Shown here: piece by piece, positions 58,062 to 64,000 of the stretch
Numbering within the stretch: the first letter of the stretch is position 1
Layout: each line of letters starts with the position of its first letter
Source: Kitasatospora phosalacinea
Lineage (GTDB): Bacteria; Actinomycetota; Actinomycetes; Streptomycetales; Streptomycetaceae
DNA: 64,000 nt
Assembly: GCF_030268885.1 (NCBI RefSeq)
Contig: NZ_BSSA01000002.1
Coordinates: forward strand, 124,001 to 188,000
Direction: 5' to 3'
The notes under the pieces: generated by a model
The model's input: the letters and a program-made list of their open reading frames with translations, nothing else
Told to the model about the DNA's origin: nothing
The model's database searches: none
Program-made: the position numbers and the translations under genes

Positions 58062-58217
58062 CAGGGGCTCGGGGAACGGCGAGTCCGTGCTGCTGGCGGC
58101 CGGAGCCCGTCGAGGTGTCCGTGCTGCTTCGGGCCGCCCGAACAGAACCCGGAGCCACCGCACGCAACGGCAGTGCACCGCCGGCAGCCCCGAGCCCGCC
58201 GTTCCCCGGGCCCCTGA
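58062..58217. repeat. 156-bp element with terminal inverted repeats (copy B)
   Basis: Second copy of the element at 33677-33834, lying between two genes of the Ole-like cluster. Same end sequences and about 85-90 % similar inside. A hairpin (GAGCCCC..GGGGCTC) crosses its left end. Confidence 0.8.
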
Positions 58218-58258
58218 CGGACCCTCTCCTCCCCCTCCGACTGCCGAAAGGTGACGCC

Positions 58259-59734
58259 GTGCTCGACCAGCTCGCCCGCACCCTGCACGAGGGCGCCTCC
58301 CGCCCCGCCCTCCTCGGCACCACCCGCCGCGGCGCCCCCCGCGTCCTCGCCCGCTGCGGCGACCTCGCCGCCCTCGCCGAGCGCTACGCCGCCGCCCTGC
58401 ACCACGCCCACGGCCTGCGCCCGGGCGACACCCTGGGGGTGGCGGTGCGTCCGGGCCCGCGGGCCCTCGCGGTGCTGCTGGCGGCGCACCGGCTGGGCCT
58501 GCGCAGCGCCGTGCTCGACCCGGGCGCCGGGCCGGAGGTGCTGCGGGCGCGGCTGGCGCTGGCCCCGCCCGCGCTGGTGCTGGCCGACGCGACCGCGCAG
58601 GCCGTCGCGGGGTGGGCCCGTCCGCTGGCCCGTCGCGCGCGGCTGGAGCTGCCGCCGCTGAGGACCCTCGGCCCGGTGGCCACCGTCGGCCCCCGCCACC
58701 CGTGGTGCGCCCGCCCGCTGACCGAGCACGCCGCGCCCGCCCCGGCCGCGTACGAGGGCGACGGCGACGCGGTGGTGGTGTTCACCTCCGGCACGACGTC
58801 CGCGCCGCGCGCGGTGGTGCACTCGCGGGCCTCGCTGGCCGCCGGGATGCGGGCGGTCGACGCGCTGGTGCGGCCCCGGCCGGGGCGCACGGTGCTGGGC
58901 GGGACGACGTTCGTGCTGGTCCCGGCGCTGGCCGCGGGGGCGACGGTCGCCCTGCCGGCCCGCCGCCCTGCCGTGCTGCAGCGCCAGGTCGACCGGCTCG
59001 CCCCGGACGAGACCTACCTGACGCCGCCGCAGCTCCGTCCGCTGACCAGGCTCACCGGCCGGGTCTGGACGGGCTCCGCCCCCGCCGACGCCGCCCTGCT
59101 GCGCCGGGCGAAGCGGGCGGGCGCGAGCGAGGCGTGGGGGGTGTACGCGCTGACCGAGCTGTTCCCGGCCGCGGCCGTCGAGGAGCGCGACAAGAGCGCC
59201 CACGACGGCCCGGGTGACCTGCTGGGCCACCCACTGCCGGGCGTCCGCACCCGGCTCGGCGCGGACGGCGAACTGCTGCTCGCCGCCCCGTCCGCCCGCG
59301 ACCGCTACCTCGGCGAGGCCCCGGACCGGTGGGTGCGCACCGGCGACCTGGCCCGCCTGGACCCGGCCGGGCGGATCGTGCTGGCCGGGCGCCTCAAGGA
59401 CATGGTGCTGCGCCGCGCCGAGAACATCTACCCGGGCCTGTACGAGCCCTCCCTGCACCTGCCGGACGTCGAACTGGCCGTCCTGGTGGGCGTTCCGGCC
59501 CCGGACGGCGACGAACGGCTGGTCGCCCTGGTGCAGCCCCGCCCGGGCGCCGACCCGCACCGCCTGCGCGCCGCCCTGCACGTCCCGCTCGCCCGGATGG
59601 GCACCGCCCGCCCCGACGCCCTCCTGCTGGGCCCCGTCCCGCTGACCGGCCGCTCCCGCAAACCCGACCGCCCCGCCGCCGCCCGCTACTGCGCCGCCCG
59701 GCTCGCCGACTCCCGCTCCCGGAACACCCGTTGA
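58259..59734 (+). CDS. AMP-dependent acyl ligase (OleC-like or fatty acyl-CoA ligase)
   Basis: 491 residues, ANL superfamily: P-loop FTSGTTSAPRAVVHS near residue 178, WGVYALTELFPAA, RTGDLARLDPAGRIVLAGRLKDMV and a late Lys in RSRKPDRP. It activates a fatty or hydroxy acid with ATP; OleC members make beta-lactones. GTG 58259 has AAAGG seven bases upstream. Shorter than usual acyl-CoA ligases (~550). Gap to the P450 gene is 130 bases. Confidence 0.8.
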   Translation: MLDQLARTLHEGASRPALLGTTRRGAPRVLARCGDLAALAERYAAALHHAHGLRPGDTLGVAVRPGPRALAVLLAAHRLGLRSAVLDPGAGPEVLRARLALAPPALVLADATAQAVAGWARPLARRARLELPPLRTLGPVATVGPRHPWCARPLTEHAAPAPAAYEGDGDAVVVFTSGTTSAPRAVVHSRASLAAGMRAVDALVRPRPGRTVLGGTTFVLVPALAAGATVALPARRPAVLQRQVDRLAPDETYLTPPQLRPLTRLTGRVWTGSAPADAALLRRAKRAGASEAWGVYALTELFPAAAVEERDKSAHDGPGDLLGHPLPGVRTRLGADGELLLAAPSARDRYLGEAPDRWVRTGDLARLDPAGRIVLAGRLKDMVLRRAENIYPGLYEPSLHLPDVELAVLVGVPAPDGDERLVALVQPRPGADPHRLRAALHVPLARMGTARPDALLLGPVPLTGRSRKPDRPAAARYCAARLADSRSRNTR

Positions 59735-59864
59735 CCCGCACCTCAACTCAACACCGCTTCCCAGCAGTCCCGTTGCCCACCTCTGCCCAGCAACCCGCCC
59801 CCCCGACACCCCCGTTGCCCCGCCACACTCCCCAGCTCGTCAACTACCTTCCCCGGAGCCCCCG

Positions 59865-60902
59865 TTGACCCGAGCCAGCCGCTCCGACCGCACCGTCTAC
59901 CTGCGCAGCCACCCGCTGCTGTTCGCCCTGCTCGCCGCGACCAGGCGGCGTCCGCTGCTCCGGCTCGGCCGCACCGTACTGGTCCACCACCCGGACGCCT
60001 ACCGCGAGGTCCTCACCCGCGTCCCGCTCGACCGGACGGCCGCGCGCACCACCGGCGGCACCGCCGCCCGCCTCACCGGCGGCAGCCTGCTCTTCGACCA
60101 GCAGGGAGCCGAACACCGCACCGCCCGCCGCGAGTTGGCGCACCTGCTGGGCCCGGCGGGGGTGGCCGCGCTGCAGCCGCTCTGGCAGCGGATCCTCGAC
60201 CGGCACCTGGGCGGCCTGACCGCGCCGGTCGACCTCGTCCCGGCCGTCCGCGAACTGGCCGGCGCGACCGCCGCCGCGCTCACCGGCAGCGACGCCGACC
60301 CCGTCCGCCTCGCCCTGGCCGCGGAACGGGCCGCCGCCGCCACCGCCCGCGCCCACCTGCCCGCCCTGCTGCCCCGCCCGGGCCGCGGCCGCCGCGCCCG
60401 CCGGGCCGCGCTGCGGCTGCAGGAACTGCTGCCCGACCCGCGGGACGCGATGCTCGCCGTCGCCGCGGTCAACACCACCCTCGCCGCGCTGCCCCGCGCC
60501 GCCGCCTGGTGCGCCCGCGACCGCCTCTGGGCGCAGGCCCGCCACGACGCCCCGGCCCTCGCCGCGGAACTGCTGCGCCGCACCGCGGCCTCCCCCGTCC
60601 TCCCGCGCGCCGCGGCCGCCGACGCGACCGTCCTCGGCCACCGCATCCGGCGCGGCGACCGCCTCCTGCTGGTCGCCCGGCACGCCGCCCAGTCCCACCA
60701 CGACACCCCCACCCACTCCCACGCCGTCCGCGCCCCCTTCGGCCTGGGCCCGCACGCCTGCCCCGGCGCGGCCCTCGCCCGCGCCCAACTCACCCTCCTG
60801 CTCAGCACCCTGGCCCCCCACCGCCCCCGCGTCCTGCGCACCGCCCCGCACCCCGCGGGCGCCCTCCCCTCCTACCGCACCTGCATCGTCCGGGCCTCCT
60901 GA
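59865..60902 (+). CDS. Cytochrome P450
   Basis: 345 residues, short for a P450 (~400): the heme loop FGLGPHACPGAALARAQL with the Cys ligand is intact, and ELLRR gives ExxR. The I-helix region (AAVNTTLAALPRA) lacks a normal AGxxT, so oxygen activation may be unusual or lost. TTG start at 59865 with GGAG upstream. It would oxidise the lipid product of the cluster. Confidence 0.82.
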   Translation: MTRASRSDRTVYLRSHPLLFALLAATRRRPLLRLGRTVLVHHPDAYREVLTRVPLDRTAARTTGGTAARLTGGSLLFDQQGAEHRTARRELAHLLGPAGVAALQPLWQRILDRHLGGLTAPVDLVPAVRELAGATAAALTGSDADPVRLALAAERAAAATARAHLPALLPRPGRGRRARRAALRLQELLPDPRDAMLAVAAVNTTLAALPRAAAWCARDRLWAQARHDAPALAAELLRRTAASPVLPRAAAADATVLGHRIRRGDRLLLVARHAAQSHHDTPTHSHAVRAPFGLGPHACPGAALARAQLTLLLSTLAPHRPRVLRTAPHPAGALPSYRTCIVRAS

Positions 60903-60939
60903 GCCCTCGGCAGCGGCCCCCGCCGGAAGGAATCCCGCC

Positions 60940-61848
60940 GTGTCCCTCACCCTCGCGCTGACCGGTGCCACCGGCTTCTGCGGCTCCCACCTGGCCGCCC
61001 TCGCCACCGCCCGCGGCCACCGCGTCCTGGCGCTCGGCCGCCGCCCGCCCCGCCACGGCACGCACGTCCCCTGGGACGCCACCTCCGCCGCCCCCGTCCC
61101 GCCGGAGGTCCGCGCGGCGGACCTCGTGGTGCACTGCGCCGCCGCCGTCGGCGACCACCCGCCCGGGTCGCCCGCGGAGCGGACCCAGCACCTGGTGAAC
61201 GTGGTGGCGACCGAGCGCCTGCTGGCGGCCGCCGCCGGTCGGCCCTTCGTGTTCGTGAGCAGCGCGAGCGTCTACGACCCGCGCCGGGACCGCTCCTCGG
61301 TGACGGAGGAGCACCCCACCACCGGCGGCCACCTGAACGCGTACGGGCGGACGAAGTCGCTCGCGGACGCCCTCGCGCTGGCCGCGGGTGCCGTGGTGCT
61401 GCGCCCGCGCGCGGTGTACGGGCCCGGGGACCCGCACCTGGTGCCGCGGCTGCTGGCGTCCGTCCGGTGCGGGGTGCTGCCGCTGCCGGGCGGGGACGTG
61501 GCGCTCAGCCTGACGGCGGTGGAGAACCTCGCCGAGGCGTGCCTGCGGGCGCGGGACTGGCCGCCGGGGGCGTACAACGTCGCCGACCGCGCCCCGTACG
61601 CCCGGGACGCCGCGCTGCGCGCCGTCCTCGCCGCGCACCGGCGGCGGGCCCGGCTGCTGCACGTCCCGCCCCGGCTGGCGGCGCTCGCGGTGGGCCGCCG
61701 ACCGCACCTCACCGCGTACGCGCTGGACCAGTTGGCGCACCGGGTGGTGCTGGACACGCGGAAGTCCCGGTCCCGGGGCTTCACCCCGGGCCGGGACCTC
61801 GACGACTACCTGGCGGGCCTGGCCGCCCCGGCCCGCGGGGGCCGCTAG
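60940..61848 (+). CDS. NAD-dependent epimerase/reductase, OleD-like
   Basis: 302 residues, extended SDR: TGATGFCGSHL at the start, VFVSSASVYDP with Ser, AYGRTKSLADAL with Tyr/Lys. Similar in form to OleD/3-beta-HSD proteins that reduce beta-keto acids. GTG 60940 has GGAAGG upstream. The stop overlaps the stop of a convergent gene by a shared CTAG. Confidence 0.8.
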   Translation: MSLTLALTGATGFCGSHLAALATARGHRVLALGRRPPRHGTHVPWDATSAAPVPPEVRAADLVVHCAAAVGDHPPGSPAERTQHLVNVVATERLLAAAAGRPFVFVSSASVYDPRRDRSSVTEEHPTTGGHLNAYGRTKSLADALALAAGAVVLRPRAVYGPGDPHLVPRLLASVRCGVLPLPGGDVALSLTAVENLAEACLRARDWPPGAYNVADRAPYARDAALRAVLAAHRRRARLLHVPPRLAALAVGRRPHLTAYALDQLAHRVVLDTRKSRSRGFTPGRDLDDYLAGLAAPARGGR

Positions 61849-62045
61849 CTCCTGGCGGCCTTCTTGAGCAGGATCACCACGACCGCGGCGATGCCGACCA
61901 GCACCAGCACGTTGATCGCGAACCCGATGATGCCCGCCACCACGGCGAGGATCGCCGTGAAGATCTTCCAGGCGAGCACCAGCAGCAGGATCGGCACCAC
62001 GATGTTGCGCACCCACGAGGGCAGCGACTTCCAGAGCTCGGCCAT
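61845..62045 (-). CDS. DUF5326-family membrane protein
   Basis: 66 residues: WKSLPSWVRNIVVPILLLVLAWKIF, then a second hydrophobic helix (FAINVLVLVGIAAVVVILL) and a basic end. Two membrane helices; actinobacterial family of unknown function. Single gene. Confidence 0.85.
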   Translation of the reverse strand: MAELWKSLPSWVRNIVVPILLLVLAWKIFTAILAVVAGIIGFAINVLVLVGIAAVVVILLKKAARS

Positions 62046-62222
62046 GTCCGTGCCTTCTCCTCTCGGGGTCGGTGCCGGTGGTTCCGGCTGCGTTCCCGCT
62101 CCCTCGATCTCGACACGTCGATCGTAGGCGGGGCCGGGAGCCGAAATCGAGGGGGAACGGCCCGGAGAGAACCCGGAGATCCTTCCCTGACCCGGGGCCC
62201 GGTCCGGCCTCGGGGAGAACCC

Positions 62223-62879
62223 TCAGACCGGCCAGGTCTCGCCGCGCCAGGCGGCGTCCCAGAACATCCACTCGTAGCGCGAGGTGGTGGTGAAGTGCCC
62301 GACCACGCGCCGCCGTTCGGCCGCGGACAGCTCCTCGCCGACCCGGTCGGTGAGCTCCAGGACGCGGCGCACCACGGTCTGGAAGCCCTCGTCCCCGTAG
62401 GCGGCGATCCACTTGGCGTAGAGCGGCTCGGGGGAGGAGCGGCGGGCCAGCTCCTCGCCGACCCGGGCGTAGATCCAGTAGCAGGGCAGGACGGCGCCGA
62501 GCGCCTCGGCGAAGGAGCCGCCGTACGCGGTGGCCAGCAGGTAGGAGGTGTAGGCGCGGGTGGTGGGCAGCACCACCTCGTCGCCGTCGGCGGCGCCGCC
62601 GAGCGCGGCCATGAACTCGCCGTGCATCTCCTGCTCGGCGGCGATCGCGCCGACCGCGTCGTTGGAGAAGGCCAGCACCTCGTCCTCGCCGGGGGCCTTG
62701 GCGGCGCAGACGGCCAGCGCCCGGGCGTAGTCGCGCAGGTAGTGGGAGTCCTGGACGACGAAGTGCCGGAACGCGGCGCGCGGGAGGGTGCCGTCGGCGA
62801 GGCCGAGCAGGAAGGGGTGGTCGAGGATCCGGCGGTAGGTCGGCTCGGCGGCCGCCCACAGTTCGTCGGTGAGCTTCAC
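62223..62879 (-). CDS. tenA: TenA-family thiaminase II
   Basis: 218 residues, all helical: FLLGLADGTLPRAAFRHFVVQDSHYL, LPCYWIYARVGEEL and the C-terminal FWDAAWRGETWP are TenA features. TenA frees hydroxymethylpyrimidine from degraded thiamine for salvage. It follows a cupin gene by 37 bases in one operon; no riboswitch was seen here, unlike thiC. Confidence 0.88.
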   Translation of the reverse strand: MKLTDELWAAAEPTYRRILDHPFLLGLADGTLPRAAFRHFVVQDSHYLRDYARALAVCAAKAPGEDEVLAFSNDAVGAIAAEQEMHGEFMAALGGAADGDEVVLPTTRAYTSYLLATAYGGSFAEALGAVLPCYWIYARVGEELARRSSPEPLYAKWIAAYGDEGFQTVVRRVLELTDRVGEELSAAERRRVVGHFTTTSRYEWMFWDAAWRGETWPV

Positions 62880-62916
62880 GGGTTCGTCCTCCTGCGCGGG
62901 TGCGGCCTCGGCACGG

Positions 62917-63234
62917 TCAGTCCTCCGGCGGGGAGAAGACCACGAGCACCCGCAGTTCCTCGGTGATGTGGTGGAAGCGGTGCTCCGTCCCGGCGGGGAC
63001 GAACACCACGCTGCCGCGCCCGACCGTGGCGGTCTCCCGGCCGACGGTCAGCTCGGCCCGGCCGCTGACCACCAGGTAGATCTCGTCCTGGGCGTGCGGG
63101 GTCTGCGGGTCGGTGTCACCGGGGGAGAGCGCGTACAGCCCGGCGGACATCGTCGGCTGCTTCAGGAAGCGCAGGTACGCGCCGTCGCCCGCGGCGCGCT
63201 CGGCGTCGAGTTCGTCCAGCCGGAACAGCTTCAT
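62917..63234 (-). CDS. Cupin-domain protein
   Basis: 105 residues, small double-stranded beta-helix: TPHAQDEIYLVVSGRAELTVG and VVFVPAGTEHRFHHI hold the metal-binding His/Glu set. Function unknown; first gene of the tenA operon. ATG 63234. Confidence 0.8.
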   Translation of the reverse strand: MKLFRLDELDAERAAGDGAYLRFLKQPTMSAGLYALSPGDTDPQTPHAQDEIYLVVSGRAELTVGRETATVGRGSVVFVPAGTEHRFHHITEELRVLVVFSPPED

Positions 63235-63327
63235 CGGGGCTCGGCTCCTCTCCCGGTCGGGCCCCATTCAACAACACCGCCCCGGAGAGCTTCCGCCCAC
63301 CCGTCCGGGCCTGTCACCATCCGCAGC

Positions 63328-63708
63328 ATGAAGAATTTCGTGATCAAAACGCTCATCAACGCGGCGGCGATCTGGGTCGCCGCCTGGATCGTCACCGGGA
63401 TCACGCTCACGGGGGACAACGACGACTGGCAGCACAAGGCGCTCACCGTGATCGGGGTCGCCCTGGTCTTCGGCGTGATCAACTTCCTGATCAAGCCGCT
63501 GGTGAAGCTGTTCTCGCTACCGCTGTTCGTCCTCACCCTGGGGCTGATCACCTTCGTGATCAACGCCCTGATGCTGTGGCTGACCTCCTGGGCCTCGGAC
63601 AAGCTGAACCTGGACTTCCACGTGGACGGCTTCTGGTCGGCGCTGCTCGGCGCGCTGATCATCAGCCTGGTGTCCTGGGGCCTCAACCTCGCCTTCGGCG
63701 ACGACTGA
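63328..63708 (+). CDS. Phage-holin-family membrane protein (superfamily IV)
   Basis: 126 residues with four membrane helices (KTLINAAAIWVAAWIVTGITL, VIGVALVFGVINFLI, LPLFVLTLGLITFVINALML, ALLGALIISLVSWGL). The four-helix holin-like family is common in actinomycete chromosomes and not a sign of prophage here. A strong hairpin follows. Confidence 0.82.
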   Translation: MKNFVIKTLINAAAIWVAAWIVTGITLTGDNDDWQHKALTVIGVALVFGVINFLIKPLVKLFSLPLFVLTLGLITFVINALMLWLTSWASDKLNLDFHVDGFWSALLGALIISLVSWGLNLAFGDD

Positions 63709-63734
63709 GCCGACCGGAACGACCGGGACGACCG

Positions 63735-63779
63735 ACCGGCCGGTCCTGCGACGGGTGCACCGTCGGAGGACCGGCCGGT
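63735..63779 (+). terminator. Hairpin after the holin-like gene
   Basis: 13-base outer arms (63735-63747, 63767-63779) plus an inner 6-base stem. Confidence 0.8.
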
Positions 63780-63810
63780 CCTGCGGGCCGGCCCCGGAAC
63801 GCACCCGGGG

Positions 63811-64000
63811 TCAGCCCGCGTTCTCGTGCCCGGTGGTGGAGAGGATCGAGGCGAGTTCCTCGTCCAGCTCCCCGCCGGCCAGCTCCTGGCCCATCGGCAC
63901 CAGCCGGTCGGTGCGGGCCAGGAAGGCCAGCAGCGGCGGTGCGGCCGCGCGCATCAGGGCGTCGCCCTCGGCGGAGCGCAGCACCAGGCAGACCTCGGCG
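63811..64000 (-). CDS. Unidentified protein, C-terminal end (cut by window edge)
   Basis: The last 62 residues (starting AEVCLVLRSAEGDAL, ending TTGHENAG) are open to the window edge. No family recognised; helical and acidic. Confidence 0.55.
   Translation of the reverse strand, partial: AEVCLVLRSAEGDALMRAAAPPLLAFLARTDRLVPMGQELAGGELDEELASILSTTGHENAG

Noticed and set aside
58251..58661. Alternative start of the AMP ligase at 58251
   Set aside because: It is in another frame and lacks the ligase motifs.
63328..63708. Prophage from a holin-like gene
   Set aside because: No other phage genes; the family is common in chromosomes.

Overview
The window is high-GC DNA with frequent GTG starts, four-base start/stop overlaps and many promoters whose -10 box lies 6-9 nt before the start codon (leaderless mRNAs). 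Gene content fits a Streptomycetaceae chromosome, probably Streptomyces or Kitasatospora: a Rex-type operator before cydAB and a fused cydDC, actinobacterial DUF families, a ThiC TPP riboswitch and a CsoR-like copper site. No tRNA, rRNA, CRISPR array, transposase or integrase was seen.

Region 1 (1-5.7 kb) is accessory. It holds the C-terminal end of an Rhs polymorphic toxin with an overlapping putative immunity gene. Next is an island in which the first 72 codons of an LLM-class flavin oxidoreductase gene occur three times. Two copies are truncated at the same codon, each followed by its own VapBC-like toxin-antitoxin pair; the third copy is intact.

Region 2 (5.7-12.6 kb) holds a secreted ParB/Srx-like protein, a divergent SDR/LysR pair, a copper-type pair (DUF6153 protein and Met/His-rich lipoprotein) behind a CsoR-like operator, a HAD phosphatase and a DUF72 protein. 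Region 3 (12.7-27.4 kb) is a minus-strand block: cydA-cydB-cydDC followed by a DevS/DosS-like kinase, preceded by a two-component system and a MacAB-like tripartite efflux operon. Region 4 (27.4-44.3 kb) is ordinary metabolism and regulation: TrpB2, an HisC-like aminotransferase, LacI, a metallophosphatase, MFS, a double-length Lrp, M20 hydrolase, a TetR-controlled AhpD-like operon, membrane proteins, a decayed SecD-like lipoprotein gene and a second SDR/LysR pair.

Region 5 (44.6-51.9 kb) is the most unusual part. A 70-residue precursor-like peptide with six cysteines in its C-terminal half is followed by a MauE/DoxX-type membrane redox protein with a CxC motif, a membrane-anchored thioredoxin-fold protein with CxxC, an ABC exporter without a C39 peptidase domain, a small signal peptidase I, and a large FtsX-type permease with its ATPase. 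I infer a disulfide-rich secreted peptide system: folding catalysts, export, leader removal and possible self-protection.

Region 6 (52-64 kb) has riboswitch-controlled thiC, an NfeD-like/flotillin pair, and a five-gene cluster of OleA-like ketosynthase, GT2 glycosyltransferase, AMP ligase, P450 and OleD-like epimerase. It ends with DUF5326, TenA, cupin and holin-like genes and a gene cut by the window edge. A 156-158 bp element with terminal inverted repeats occurs once in region 4 and once inside the Ole-like cluster.
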